A stretch of DNA of 64,000 nt from Serratia rhizosphaerae (GCF_009817885.1 NZ_CP041764.1:4464001-4528000), one strand, 5' to 3'. Positions 17,838 through 28,927 are shown, numbered from the stretch's first letter. A program made the numbers and translations. Notes: generated from the sequence alone by a model not told the origin.

Positions 17838-18482
17838 GTGGGGCAATCATTGTTGGATTTTTCCGGCTATATCAAATTCTTTGTTGGCCTGTTTGCGCTG
17901 GTGAACCCCGTAGGGATTTTGCCGGTTTTTATCAGTATGACCAGCTACCAGGCGGAAGCCGGACGTAACAAAACCAATCTGACCGCCAACCTTTCCGTGG
18001 CGATTATCCTGTGGACGTCATTGTTTATCGGCGAAGGGATTCTGCGCCTGTTCGGCATCTCTATTGATTCGTTTCGTATTGCCGGCGGGATCCTGGTGGT
18101 AACTATTGCCATGTCGATGATCAGCGGCAAGCTGGGGGAAGATAAACAAAACAAGCAGGAGAAATCGGAAAGCGCGATCCGCGAAAGCATTGGCGTGGTG
18201 CCGCTGGCGCTGCCGCTGATGGCCGGGCCAGGGGCGATCAGCTCGACCATTGTCTGGAGTTCCCGCTACCACAGCTGGCAGAACCTGCTGGGGTTCACGC
18301 TGGCGATTGCGCTGTTTGCCTTCTGCTGCTGGCTGCTTTTCCGCGCAGCGCCTTTATTAGTTCGTTTATTGGGGCAGACCGGCATCAACGTTATCACACG
18401 CATTATGGGCTTGTTGCTGATGGCGTTAGGCATTGAATTTATTGTTACCGGCGTGAAGGCTATTTTCCCCGGTTTACTCTGA
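17838..18482 (+). CDS. ychE: MarC family inner-membrane protein YchE
   Basis: 214 residues with six predicted membrane segments. It belongs to the MarC/UPF0056 family. Long identical blocks with E. coli YchE include FALVNPVGI, RNKTNLTANLSVAIILW and RIAGGILVVTIAMSMISGKLG. Function is unknown, and the older multidrug-resistance role of MarC has not held up. The start is GTG, chosen because the next residues align with E. coli and a GGAG ribosome site precedes it. Confidence 0.93.
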   Translation: MGQSLLDFSGYIKFFVGLFALVNPVGILPVFISMTSYQAEAGRNKTNLTANLSVAIILWTSLFIGEGILRLFGISIDSFRIAGGILVVTIAMSMISGKLGEDKQNKQEKSESAIRESIGVVPLALPLMAGPGAISSTIVWSSRYHSWQNLLGFTLAIALFAFCCWLLFRAAPLLVRLLGQTGINVITRIMGLLLMALGIEFIVTGVKAIFPGLL

Positions 18483-18490
18483 CGCTGTAA

Positions 18491-18527
18491 TTTGAGCCGT
18501 TAACGCCGCTTTCGGCTCAAATTATTT
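18491..18527 (+). terminator. terminator of ychE
   Basis: TTTGAGCCG (18491-18499) pairs perfectly over 9 bp with CGGCTCAAA (18513-18521), followed by TTATTTTT. Confidence 0.8.
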
Positions 18528-19165
18528 TTAAAGTTTAAACTTATTTATTGAATGCATGAATGAGGTGCAGAATACGTCCGTTTTTTATACCAATGCACTA
18601 TTTTGTGGCATGACTCTCACTTTATTTGGCGATAAAGCATTCACTCGTTAATTTTTTAACCTCTCCTCGCCGATTTTCTCCTGTTTTTGCTTATCTTGTG
18701 AACATTTGTTGTTAATTTGATCACATCATTCTGTGGGGCTTGTCTCGCTCTCATCCAGGTGATATTAGTGACTAGGCTCGCATTGCCAGATGTTTATTCT
18801 TTGAATGTTCAATTTGTTAATTTAATGTTTGTTTTCGGCGCGCAGTGATGCCGCGCAGGCGTGCCTGTCGGTCATTTGTTTAAATTTGTTGAGTAAAATC
18901 ATTGTGATAATCTGATTTTTCTTCGCCAGGATCTGCAGGGAAATGTTGGAAACAGCGGCAACAAAAGAGAATTGCTTAACATTTTTATAAAATTTATTGG
19001 CGATGGATTTTGGCATCTGCTAATTTCCGAGCAACTTTCCTGCGCCGTTTAACCGCGCAGCAGACAAACAGGAATGATTTTTGCTGGTATCCGTTTATTG
19101 AAAATACGTATAAGCATTTCACAAAATCCCATAAGACATGCTTATTGATGACAGGGGCTTCGACT
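18528..19165. other. 640-bp AT-rich region upstream of the opp operon
   Basis: Long leader and promoter region for oppA. It is AT-rich at 18540-18840, as expected for Lrp and H-NS control known in E. coli opp. No gene is seen. An open frame runs upstream of the first oppA to 19010, but its first 52 codons do not look like protein and do not encode the signal peptide. Confidence 0.55.
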
Positions 19166-20800
19166 ATGCAGAAAACCGTTACGCGCACGCCTTTAGCTAT
19201 TTTTATTACCGGACTGTTTTTTTCTGCGCTGAATACTAGCCATGCCGCTCAGATGCCTGCCGGGGTTAAACTGGCGTCACAGCAAACTATTGTGGTGAAT
19301 AACGGTTCGGAAGTGGCGTCGCTGGATCCGCATAAAGTTGAAGGCAATCCGGAAAGTAATATTATCCTCAATTTACTGGAAGGACTGGTGAGCACCGACG
19401 CCAACGGGCGCGTGGCGCCGGGGGTAGCGGAGCGCTGGGACAATAAGCAGTTCAAAGTCTGGACCTTCCATCTGCGCAATACGGCCATGTGGAGCGACGG
19501 TTCTCCGGTGACCGCCGGGGATTTCGTCTACAGCTGGCGCCGCCTGGCGGATCCTAACGTCGCATCGCCTTACGCCAGCTACCTGCAGTACGCCAAGATT
19601 GCCAATGCCGATGCGATTCTGAGCGGTAAAAAACCGCCGCAGGCACTGGGGGTTAAAGCTCTTGACGCCCATACCCTGCAGGTGACGCTGAGCGAACCGG
19701 TGCCTTATTTGCTCAGTATGCTGACGCATACCTCGATGAAACCGGTCAAGCAGTCGGTGGTAGAGAAGTTTGGCGATAAGTGGACGCTGCCGCAGCATTA
19801 CGTCGGTAATGGCGCCTACCGGCTGAAGCAGTGGGTGGTTAACGAGCGCATCGTGCTGGAGCGCAGCAACACCTATTGGAACAATGCGGCGTCGGTGATT
19901 GAGCAAGCCACCTTCCTGCCGATCTCCTCAGAAGTCAGCGACGTTAACCGCTACCGCAGCGGCGAGATCGATATCAGCAACAGCGCCATTCCGCCAACGC
20001 TGTTCGGCAAGATGAAACGTGAAATCCCTGAGCAACTGCACGTCAATCCTTACCTGTGTACGTTCTATTACGAAATCAATAATAAGAAGGCGCCGTTTAC
20101 CGATCCGCGGGTGCGTGAAGCGGTGAAGCTGACGCTGGACCGCGACATCATCGCCAACAAAATTATGGGGCAGGGACAGATCCCGGCTTATGGGTTTACG
20201 CCAACCTTTACCGAGGGTGGCAACTTTACCGCGCCCGAGTGGGCGACATGGACACAGGCCCAGCGCAATCAACGCGCCAGGCAACTGCTGAGCGAAGCCG
20301 GCTACGGCGCGGGCAACCCGCTGAAATTCTCGCTGCTGTACAACACCTCCGATCAAAACAAACAGCAGGCGATAGCCGCTGCGTCGATGTGGAAAAAGAA
20401 CCTCGGCGCAGACGTTACCCTGAGAAACCAGGAATGGAAAACGTCGCTGGAAAGCCGTCGTCAGGGGGAGTTTGACGTTGCACGCGCCACCTGGTGCGGC
20501 GATTACAACGAACCGAGCGCCTTCCTTAATCTGGCGCTGTCCAACAGCAGCAACAATACCTTGTTCTATAAAAATGCGCGCTTTGATGCGCTGATGGCCT
20601 CCAGCCTGCAGGCGCCGGACGCCGCCGCGCGCACCGCGGTGTATCAGCAGGCGGAGACGCAGCTGGATAAAGATTCGGTGCTGGTGCCGGTTTATTACCG
20701 CGTCAGTGCGCGCCTGATCAAACCGACGGTGGGTGGGTTCACCGGTAAAGATCCGCTCGATTATATCGATGTGAAAAATCTGTACATGATCAAGCAGTAA
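19166..20800 (+). CDS. periplasmic oligopeptide-binding protein, first paralog
   Basis: 544 residues, ABC transporter substrate-binding protein family 5 (SBP_bac_5). A signal peptide of about 27 residues ends SHA. The mature start aligns well with OppA (PAGVKLASQQ..., SLDPHKVEG). It is the first of two tandem OppA-type genes; the second is closer to E. coli OppA. Several residues differ from the paralog in the segment 250-290, where the first one has SNSAIPPTLFG and the second has TYNYLPIELY, so ligand preference may differ. The chosen start, 9-10 nt after AGGGG, gives a canonical length. It probably shares the downstream OppBCDF permease. Confidence 0.85.
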   Translation: MQKTVTRTPLAIFITGLFFSALNTSHAAQMPAGVKLASQQTIVVNNGSEVASLDPHKVEGNPESNIILNLLEGLVSTDANGRVAPGVAERWDNKQFKVWTFHLRNTAMWSDGSPVTAGDFVYSWRRLADPNVASPYASYLQYAKIANADAILSGKKPPQALGVKALDAHTLQVTLSEPVPYLLSMLTHTSMKPVKQSVVEKFGDKWTLPQHYVGNGAYRLKQWVVNERIVLERSNTYWNNAASVIEQATFLPISSEVSDVNRYRSGEIDISNSAIPPTLFGKMKREIPEQLHVNPYLCTFYYEINNKKAPFTDPRVREAVKLTLDRDIIANKIMGQGQIPAYGFTPTFTEGGNFTAPEWATWTQAQRNQRARQLLSEAGYGAGNPLKFSLLYNTSDQNKQQAIAAASMWKKNLGADVTLRNQEWKTSLESRRQGEFDVARATWCGDYNEPSAFLNLALSNSSNNTLFYKNARFDALMASSLQAPDAAARTAVYQQAETQLDKDSVLVPVYYRVSARLIKPTVGGFTGKDPLDYIDVKNLYMIKQ

Positions 20801-20951
20801 CGGGTATTACACCGTGCCGGCAACGGCGGGTAATACGAGGGAGAAGCCAGCCGCCGCAGTCGTTCCGCGACGGCTGGATACACGGCCCGCATAACGGGCC
20901 ACGCCGTCTCGGCATCGAGCCGGTGATAATAAAAAACTGGAGTGGATAACC

Positions 20952-22583
20952 ATGACCAACATCACAAAGAAAAGCCTGCTGGCCGCCGGTATTATGGCCG
21001 CGCTAGGCCTCGGCGCCAGCGCAATCGCCGCCGAGGTGCCGGCGGGGGTACAACTGGCTGACAAACAGGAGATCGTTAAAAATAACGGCTCTGAAGTGCA
21101 GTCGCTGGATCCGCATAAAATTGAAGGGGTGCCGGAAAATAACGTCACCCGCGATTTAATCGAAGGCCTGGCCAATAATACGCCGGACGGCGGTATTGAG
21201 CCGGGCGTGGCGGAAAGCTGGGATAATAAAGATTACAAGGTATGGACGTTCCACCTGCGTAAAGACGCCAAATGGTCGAACGGTAAGCCGGTTACGGCGC
21301 AGGACTTCGTTTATAGCTGGCAGCGCATCGTGGACCCGAACACCGCCTCGCCATATGCCAGCTATCTGCAGTATGCGCACGTGGAAAACGTCGATGACAT
21401 CATCGCCGGCAAAAAAGATAAATCGACCCTGGGGGTGAAAGCGCTGGACGACCACACCTTCCAGGTGACGCTGAGCGAACCGGTGCCTTATCTGGTGGAG
21501 ATGACGCCGCACTACGGCATGAAGCCGGTGTATAAAGAGGCGGTGGAGAAGTTTGGCGAAAAGTGGACTTTGCCACAGAACTATGTCAGCAACGGTGCCT
21601 ATAAGCTGAAAGACTGGGTGGTTAACGAACGCATCGTGCTGGAGCGCAACCCGGAATACTGGAACAACGGCAAAACCATCATCAACAAAGTGACGTTCCT
21701 GCCAATTGCCTCTGAGGTGACCGACGTAAACCGTTACCGTACCGGCGAGATCGACATGACCTATAACTACTTGCCTATTGAGCTATATCAGAAACTGAAA
21801 AAAGAGATCCCGCAACAGGTACACGTCGACCCGTATCTGTGTACCTACTACTATGAAGTCAATAATCAGAAAGCACCGTTTACCGATGCGCGCGTGCGCG
21901 AAGCGCTGAAACTGGGCCTCGACCGCGATATTATCGTCAATAAAGTGAAGAATCAGGGCGACCTGCCGGCCTATGGCCTTACGCCGCCGTACACCGACGG
22001 AGCGAAGCTGACGCCGCCGGCGTGGTTCGGCTGGAGCCAGGAAAAACGCAACGAAGAAGCGAAAAAACTGCTGGCGGAAGCCGGTTACGGCCCGGGTAAG
22101 CCGCTGACTTTCAGCCTGCTGTATAACACCTCGGATCTGCATAAGAAACTGGCCATCGCCGCCGCCTCCATCTGGAAGAAAAACCTGGGCGTCAACGTCA
22201 AACTGGTCAACCAGGAGTGGAAAACCTTCCTTGATACCCGCCATCAGGGCAACTATGACGTGGCGCGCGCCGGCTGGTGTGCCGACTACAACGAACCGAG
22301 CTCCTTCCTGAATATGATGCTGTCCGACAGCAGCAGTAACACGACGCACTATAAGAGCGAAGCTTTCGATAAGCTGATGGCCAATGTGTTGACGGCGAAA
22401 AGCAAAGATGAGCGCGCCGCTCTCTATCAGAAGGCGGAAGTGCTGCTGGATAAAGACTCTGCCATCGTGCCGGTCTATTACTACGTGAACGCCCGTCTGG
22501 TGAAACCTTACGTGGGCGGTTATACCGGTAAAGACCCGCTTGATAACGTGTACGATAAAAATCTGTACATCATCAAACATTGA
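20952..22583 (+). CDS. oppA: periplasmic oligopeptide-binding protein OppA
   Basis: 543 residues with a 26-residue signal peptide ending SAIA. It binds peptides of 2-5 residues with little side-chain specificity and hands them to OppBC. The sequence follows E. coli and Salmonella OppA throughout, for example SLDPHKIEGVPENNV and WCADYNEPSSFLN. A GGAG ribosome site lies 8 bp ahead of ATG. The 151-bp gap from the first paralog contains small hairpins, such as GGCCCG-N5-CGGGCC, but no clear terminator, so the two genes may be co-transcribed. In E. coli oppA is a target of the small RNA GcvB. Confidence 0.95.
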   Translation: MTNITKKSLLAAGIMAALGLGASAIAAEVPAGVQLADKQEIVKNNGSEVQSLDPHKIEGVPENNVTRDLIEGLANNTPDGGIEPGVAESWDNKDYKVWTFHLRKDAKWSNGKPVTAQDFVYSWQRIVDPNTASPYASYLQYAHVENVDDIIAGKKDKSTLGVKALDDHTFQVTLSEPVPYLVEMTPHYGMKPVYKEAVEKFGEKWTLPQNYVSNGAYKLKDWVVNERIVLERNPEYWNNGKTIINKVTFLPIASEVTDVNRYRTGEIDMTYNYLPIELYQKLKKEIPQQVHVDPYLCTYYYEVNNQKAPFTDARVREALKLGLDRDIIVNKVKNQGDLPAYGLTPPYTDGAKLTPPAWFGWSQEKRNEEAKKLLAEAGYGPGKPLTFSLLYNTSDLHKKLAIAAASIWKKNLGVNVKLVNQEWKTFLDTRHQGNYDVARAGWCADYNEPSSFLNMMLSDSSSNTTHYKSEAFDKLMANVLTAKSKDERAALYQKAEVLLDKDSAIVPVYYYVNARLVKPYVGGYTGKDPLDNVYDKNLYIIKH

Positions 22584-22663
22584 TACGGTAAGGGCTGGTG
22601 ACGTTGTCACCGGCCCGGTCAAAATAATAAGCCGTTATCAGGCTGTAGCACAGGGTTAGGGCA

Positions 22664-23584
22664 ATGCTGAAATTTATACTTCGACGCCTGTTAGAGGCGA
22701 TCCCGACACTATTTATTCTTATCACCATTTCATTCTTTATGATGCGGCTGGCGCCCGGCAGTCCGTTTACCGGCGAACGCGCGTTGCCGCCGGAAGTACT
22801 GGCGAATATCGAAGCCAAATATCATCTCAACGATCCCATCTGGAAACAGTACGGCAATTATCTGCTGCAGCTGTCGAAAGGGGATTTCGGCCCGTCGTTT
22901 AAATACAAAGACTATTCGGTGAATGATCTGGTGGCCGGTTCATTCCCGGTATCGGCCAAACTGGGGGCGGCGGCGTTTCTGCTGGCGGTGATCCTGGGCG
23001 TCAGCGCCGGGGTGATCGCGGCGCTGAAGCAAAATACCAAATGGGACTATACGGTGATGGGGTTCGCCATGACCGGGGTGGTGATACCCAGTTTCGTGGT
23101 GGCGCCGCTGCTGGTGCTGATCTTCGCCATCACGCTGAAGTGGCTGCCGGGCGGCGGCTGGAACGGCGGCGCCTTCAAATTTATGGTCCTGCCGATGGTG
23201 GCGCTGTCGCTGGCCTATATCGCCAGCATCGCGCGTATTACCCGCGGCTCGATGATTGAAGTGCTGCACTCCAACTTTATCCGTACCGCGCGCGCCAAAG
23301 GCCTGCCGATGCGGCGCATTATTTTCCGCCATGCGCTTAAACCGGCGCTGCTGCCGGTGCTGTCATACATGGGTCCGGCGTTTGTCGGCATCATTACCGG
23401 CTCGATGGTGATTGAAACCATCTACGGCCTGCCGGGCATCGGGCAGTTGTTCGTCAACGGCGCGCTGAACCGCGACTACTCGCTGGTACTGAGCCTGACG
23501 ATCCTGGTCGGCGGCCTGACGATTCTGTTCAATGCGATTGTTGACGTGCTGTATGCCGTTATCGATCCGAAAATTCGCTATTAA
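22664..23584 (+). CDS. oppB: oligopeptide ABC transporter permease OppB
   Basis: 306 residues with six predicted membrane helices; the first begins at LEAIPTLFILITISFFMM. The ABC-permease EAA-like loop is around 210-232 (FIRTARAKGLPMRRIIFRHALKPA), contacting OppD or OppF. Its place directly after oppA, and before oppC, is the standard operon order. Confidence 0.96.
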   Translation: MLKFILRRLLEAIPTLFILITISFFMMRLAPGSPFTGERALPPEVLANIEAKYHLNDPIWKQYGNYLLQLSKGDFGPSFKYKDYSVNDLVAGSFPVSAKLGAAAFLLAVILGVSAGVIAALKQNTKWDYTVMGFAMTGVVIPSFVVAPLLVLIFAITLKWLPGGGWNGGAFKFMVLPMVALSLAYIASIARITRGSMIEVLHSNFIRTARAKGLPMRRIIFRHALKPALLPVLSYMGPAFVGIITGSMVIETIYGLPGIGQLFVNGALNRDYSLVLSLTILVGGLTILFNAIVDVLYAVIDPKIRY

Positions 23585-23598
23585 TCTGGAGCACGCCA

Positions 23599-24507
23599 AT
23601 GATGTTGACCAAAAAGAACAGCGAAGCTCTGGAAAACTTCAGCGAAAAGCTGGAGGTCGAGGGGCGCAGCCTGTGGCAGGACGCCCGTCGGCGCTTTATG
23701 CATAACCGCGCGGCGCTGGGCAGCCTGATCGTGCTGGCGCTGATTACCCTGTTTGTGATTATCGCGCCGTGGCTGTCGCAGTTTGCGTATGACGACACCG
23801 ACTGGGGGATGATGTCGGCGCCGCCGGATCTGGAGTCCGCCCACTATTTCGGCACCGACTCTTCCGGCCGCGATCTGTTGGTGCGCGTGGCCATCGGCGG
23901 ACGTATCTCCCTGATGGTCGGCGTGGCGGCGGCGCTGGTGGCCGTCGTGGTCGGTACGCTGTACGGCTCGCTGTCCGGCTATCTGGGTGGCAAGGTTGAC
24001 TCAGTGATGATGCGCCTGCTGGAGATCCTCAACTCCTTCCCGTTCATGTTCTTCGTGATCCTGCTGGTGACCTTCTTTGGGCAGAATATTTTTCTGATCT
24101 TCGTGGCGATCGGCATGGTGTCGTGGCTGGATATGGCGCGTATCGTACGCGGCCAGACGCTGAGCCTGAAGCGTAAAGAGTTTATCGAAGCGGCGCTGGT
24201 GTGCGGCGTCTCCACCCGCAACATCGTACTGCGCCATATTGTGCCGAACGTACTGGGGGTGGTGGTGGTGTATGCCTCGCTGCTGGTGCCCAGCATGATC
24301 CTGTTTGAGTCTTTCCTCAGCTTCCTGGGGTTAGGGACGCAGGAGCCGTTAAGCAGCTGGGGCGCCTTGCTCAGCGACGGCGCCAACTCGATGGAGGTTT
24401 CACCGTGGCTGCTGCTGTTCCCGGCCGGTTTCCTGGTGGTCACCCTGTTTTGTTTCAACTTTATCGGCGATGGCCTGCGTGACGCCCTCGACCCGAAAGA
24501 TCGTTAA
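23599..24507 (+). CDS. oppC: oligopeptide ABC transporter permease OppC
   Basis: 302 residues with six predicted membrane helices and an N-terminal cytoplasmic extension, typical for OppC. The EAA loop is EAALVCGVSTRNIVLRHIVPN, around residues 196-216. The start has GGAGC 8 bp upstream and follows oppB by 14 bp. With OppB it forms the membrane channel. Confidence 0.96.
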   Translation: MMLTKKNSEALENFSEKLEVEGRSLWQDARRRFMHNRAALGSLIVLALITLFVIIAPWLSQFAYDDTDWGMMSAPPDLESAHYFGTDSSGRDLLVRVAIGGRISLMVGVAAALVAVVVGTLYGSLSGYLGGKVDSVMMRLLEILNSFPFMFFVILLVTFFGQNIFLIFVAIGMVSWLDMARIVRGQTLSLKRKEFIEAALVCGVSTRNIVLRHIVPNVLGVVVVYASLLVPSMILFESFLSFLGLGTQEPLSSWGALLSDGANSMEVSPWLLLFPAGFLVVTLFCFNFIGDGLRDALDPKDR

Positions 24508-24518
24508 GGAGCGCCATC

Positions 24519-25531
<1,013 letters not shown>

Positions 25532-25535
<4 letters not shown>

Positions 25536-26533
25536 CGACAGCAACCGAAAAGAACGTTCTGCTCGAAGTGGCCGATTTAAAGGTGCACTTTGATATTAAT
25601 GATGACAAAAAGTGGTTCTGGCAACCGTCGAAAACGCTGAAAGCGGTAGACGGCGTGACGCTGCGCCTGTTTGAAGGGGAGACGCTGGGCGTGGTGGGGG
25701 AATCCGGCTGCGGCAAGTCGACCTTTGCCCGGGCGATTATCGGCCTGGTCAAGGCCACCAGCGGCAAGGTGGCCTGGCTGGGCAAAGATCTGCTCGGCAT
25801 GAGCGATACGGACTGGCGCAAGGCGCGCAGCGATATCCAGATGATCTTCCAGGACCCGCTGGCGTCGCTGAATCCGCGTATGACCATCGGCGAGATCATC
25901 GCCGAGCCGCTGCGCACCTACTATCCGAAGATGCCGCGCCAGGAAGTGCGGGACAAGGTCAAGGCGATGATGATGAAGGTCGGCCTGCTGCCGAACCTGG
26001 TCAACCGCTACCCGCATGAGTTCTCCGGCGGCCAGTGTCAGCGTATCGGCATCGCCCGCGCGCTGATTCTGGAGCCGAAGCTGGTGATTTGCGATGAGCC
26101 GGTATCGGCGCTGGACGTCTCCATTCAGGCGCAGGTGGTCAATCTGCTGCAGCAGCTGCAGCGTGAGATGGGGCTGTCGCTGATCTTTATCGCCCACGAC
26201 CTGGCGGTGGTGAAGCATATCTCCGACCGCGTGCTGGTGATGTATCTCGGCCATGCGGTGGAGTTGGGCACCTATGACGAGGTGTATCACAACCCGCAGC
26301 ATCCTTATACCAAGGCGCTGATGTCGGCGGTGCCGGTGCCCGATCCGGATAAAGAGCAGGACAAGCAAATCCAGCTGTTGGAAGGGGAGCTGCCTTCGCC
26401 GATTAATCCGCCTTCCGGCTGCGTATTCCGCACGCGCTGCCCGATTGCCGGGCCGGAGTGCGCCAAAACGCGTCCGCTGCTGGAGGGCAGTTTCCGCCAT
26501 GCGGTCTCCTGCCTGAAGGTGGACCCGCTGTAA
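25532..26533 (+). CDS. oppF: oligopeptide ABC transporter ATPase OppF
   Basis: 333 residues. Walker A GESGCGKST is at 56-64, the signature SGGQCQRI follows later, then Walker B LVICDEP. It has a C-terminal cysteine motif, CVFRTRCPIAGPEC. It pairs with OppD to power import. The start overlaps the oppD stop by four bases, and a strong terminator follows, so this is the last gene of the operon. Confidence 0.96.
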
Positions 26534-26550
26534 CCAACGGCGGAAAAACA

Positions 26551-26579
26551 AAAAAACCTGCCGTTTGGCAGGTTTTTTT
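26551..26579. terminator. bidirectional terminator between oppF and yciU
   Basis: AAAAAACCTGCC, a GTTT loop and GGCAGGTTTTTTT: 8-bp stem with A/T tracts on both sides, between convergent genes. Confidence 0.92.
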
Positions 26580-26594
26580 ATCAGTACCTTACGG

Positions 26595-26918
26595 TTACTC
26601 TTTCCACAAAATATGGCACAGCTTGTGGTCTTTCTCGCGGCAGATCAGCACGCGGGCAAACACGTCGTTGATCGGTTCGCCGTCGCTTTCCGCCAGGCCA
26701 ATCACCACTTCGGCAAAGAAGTCCGGGTTTAAGTCGTAATCGACATGCTCATGCCAGTCTTCCGACGGATCGTACAGCTCGGCGCCGCCGCGCTCCTCAA
26801 ACTGCAGATTGAACAGCAGAATATCCGCCGGATCCAGATTGTCGCCGGCCAGTTCGAGGAAGATATCGTATGCCTGCTCCAGCGTTTCGTCTTCGGTAAG
26901 GCGGTTATTCAAATCCAT
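26595..26918 (-). CDS. yciU: DUF440 family putative double-stranded DNA mimic protein
   Basis: 107 residues, strongly acidic, with many Asp and Glu, for example EERGGAELYDPSEDWHEHVDYDL. The DUF440 family (YciU, HI1450) has a surface proposed to mimic DNA charge and to bind HU-type or other DNA-binding proteins. It ends just beyond the opp terminator and lies ahead of clsA, as in E. coli. Confidence 0.9.
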   Translation of the reverse strand: MDLNNRLTEDETLEQAYDIFLELAGDNLDPADILLFNLQFEERGGAELYDPSEDWHEHVDYDLNPDFFAEVVIGLAESDGEPINDVFARVLICREKDHKLCHILWKE

Positions 26919-26972
26919 AAAAAATTCCAGTCATAAATGATGTGGCAAATAGTAAACCATGCCCGGCGCTAA

Positions 26973-28433
26973 TTACAGCAGCGGGCTGAAAAAGTAAAAT
27001 ACGCGTTCAAGGATACGGTGCCAGAACGGCCGCTTCAGCCACTCTTTGGACTCCAGCAGTCTGGAGCGGGCGATATAATCGTCCTGGACGCAGGCCAGAT
27101 CGCTGCCGAAGCCGTCATCATCGATCACCAGCGTGATTTCAAAATTCAGCCACAGGCTGCGCATATCCAGATTTACGGTGCCCACCAGGCTTAGTTGGCC
27201 GTCGACCAGCACGCTCTTGGTATGCAGCAGGCCGCCTTCGAACTGGTAAATTTTCACTCCGGCTTCCAGCAGCTCGGAGAAAAAGGCCCGGCTGGCCCAG
27301 CGCACCATCATCGAGTCGTTATCGCGCGGTACGATAATGCTGACCTCAACGCCACGCAGTGCGGCGGTGCAGATGGCGTGCAGCAGGTCATCGCTCGGCA
27401 CGAAGTAGGGGGTGGTCATAATCAGCTGCTCGCGCGCGGAATAGACCGCCGTCAGCAGCGCCTGGTGGATCATCTCCTCCGGGAAGCCGGGGCCGGAAGC
27501 GATCACCTGAATGGTATGGCCGCTTTCCTGCTCAAACGGCATAATATTCATATCCGGCGGCGGCGGTAAGATGCGCTTGCCGGTTTCAATCTCCCAGTCG
27601 CAGGCGTATACGATCCCCATCGTCGTGGCGACCGGGCCTTCCATGCGCGCCATCAGGTCGATCCACTGGCCGACTCCGGCGTCCTGCTTGAAATAGCGTG
27701 GGTCTACCATGTTCATGCTGCCGGTATAGGCGATGTAATTGTCGATCAGCACCACCTTACGGTGCTGGCGCAGGTCCATACGACGCAGGAATACGCGCAG
27801 CAGATTTACTTTCAGCGCTTCGACCACTTCGATGCCGGCGTTACGCATCATGTTCGGATATGGGCTGCGGAAGAACTGCAGACTGCCGGCGGAGTCGAGC
27901 ATCACGCGGCAGTGGACGCCGCGGCGCGCGGCGGCCATTAGCGACTCGGCAACCTGATCGGCCAGCCCGCCGGGCTGCCAGATATAGAACACCATCTCGA
28001 TATTGTGTCGCGCCAGCTCAATATCGCGAATCATCGCCTTCAGCGTGGCGTCGGTGGTGGTCAGCAACTGCAGCTGGTTGCCCTTGACGCCGTCGATGCC
28101 CTGGCGCCGGTGGCAGAGCTGAAACAGCGGCAGCGCCACTTCACTGTATTGTGTGGCGAAAATCCGACGGCTTTCCTTCAACTCATTCAGCCAGCGCGCG
28201 GTGGAAGGCCACATGGCCTTGGCGCGTTCGGCGCGACGTTTCCCCAAATGCAGCTCGCCAAAGGATAAATAAGCGACGATGCCGACCAGCGGCAGAATGT
28301 AGATAATCAACAGCCAGGCCATAGCCGAAGGCACGGCGCGACGTTTCATCAAAATACGCAGGGTAACACCGGCGATAAGTAGCCAGTAGCCGAACACCAG
28401 CAGCCAACTGATTACGGTATAAAATGTTGTCAT
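26973..28433 (-). CDS. clsA: cardiolipin synthase A
   Basis: 486 residues, the same as E. coli ClsA. Two N-terminal membrane helices (about 5-25 and 35-58) are followed by two phospholipase D domains with complete HKD motifs: His224-Lys226-Asp231 and His404-Lys406-Asp411. It condenses two phosphatidylglycerols to cardiolipin and glycerol. The start at the Met of MTTFYTV aligns with E. coli; an upstream 16-codon extension is rejected. Confidence 0.96.
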   Translation of the reverse strand: MTTFYTVISWLLVFGYWLLIAGVTLRILMKRRAVPSAMAWLLIIYILPLVGIVAYLSFGELHLGKRRAERAKAMWPSTARWLNELKESRRIFATQYSEVALPLFQLCHRRQGIDGVKGNQLQLLTTTDATLKAMIRDIELARHNIEMVFYIWQPGGLADQVAESLMAAARRGVHCRVMLDSAGSLQFFRSPYPNMMRNAGIEVVEALKVNLLRVFLRRMDLRQHRKVVLIDNYIAYTGSMNMVDPRYFKQDAGVGQWIDLMARMEGPVATTMGIVYACDWEIETGKRILPPPPDMNIMPFEQESGHTIQVIASGPGFPEEMIHQALLTAVYSAREQLIMTTPYFVPSDDLLHAICTAALRGVEVSIIVPRDNDSMMVRWASRAFFSELLEAGVKIYQFEGGLLHTKSVLVDGQLSLVGTVNLDMRSLWLNFEITLVIDDDGFGSDLACVQDDYIARSRLLESKEWLKRPFWHRILERVFYFFSPLL

Positions 28434-28695
28434 AAAGGCGAAAAATCCCGTTCGCAAACCACCAACGATGAGTGTACGCACAGATCATCAAAGGGGAAAC
28501 CTTTTCCCGGATCTTAAGTGACATAAATGTGTCGAAGAGAAACGGGATGTACAGCGTGGAAATAACTTTTTATTTGCCATAGGGCGTCGTTTATTACTGT
28601 TTCGTTGCATCACAGGCGGCCGGACGGGGTGCAGCCGGTAGGGGGAAAGGTATATAATGCCCCGCGTTTGGCAATGACGTATAAGTGGTAAAATT

Positions 28696-28872
28696 ATGAG
28701 ACGCAGTAGAAATGAAGTGGCCCGTTGGCGGATGATGCGGCAGAATCAGCGGCGCAGGCATCGCTGGCTGGAGCGCCAGTCGCGAGGGTATCGGCATATT
28801 ATGCAGGTGCGGCGCCTTCTGGATAATCAGCACCGGCGTTCCTTGCTGTTTACTGTGTCTTGCGAATGGTGA
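28696..28872 (+). CDS. yciY: small basic protein YciY
   Basis: A 58-residue protein rich in Arg and Gln: it begins MRRSRNEVARWRMMRQ and contains HRWLERQSRG. From memory this aligns along its length with E. coli YciY, which begins MKRSRTEVGRWRMQRQ, and it lies at the equivalent position beside cls. Function is unknown. The high charge suggests nucleic-acid or ribosome binding, but this is a guess. It is divergent from clsA and followed by a terminator. Short genes like this are easily missed. Confidence 0.85.
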   Translation: MRRSRNEVARWRMMRQNQRRRHRWLERQSRGYRHIMQVRRLLDNQHRRSLLFTVSCEW

Positions 28873-28891
28873 AGCGACGGCCAGACCGATA

Positions 28892-28920
28892 AAAAAACAG
28901 TCCCTGACGGGACTGTTTTC
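28892..28920. terminator. terminator of yciY, bidirectional
   Basis: AAAACAGTCCC, a short TGAC loop and GGGACTGTTTT; the A and T tracts on both sides let it also end the efflux gene on the other strand, whose stop is 8 bp away. Confidence 0.85.
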
Positions 28921-28927
28921 GTTTGGG

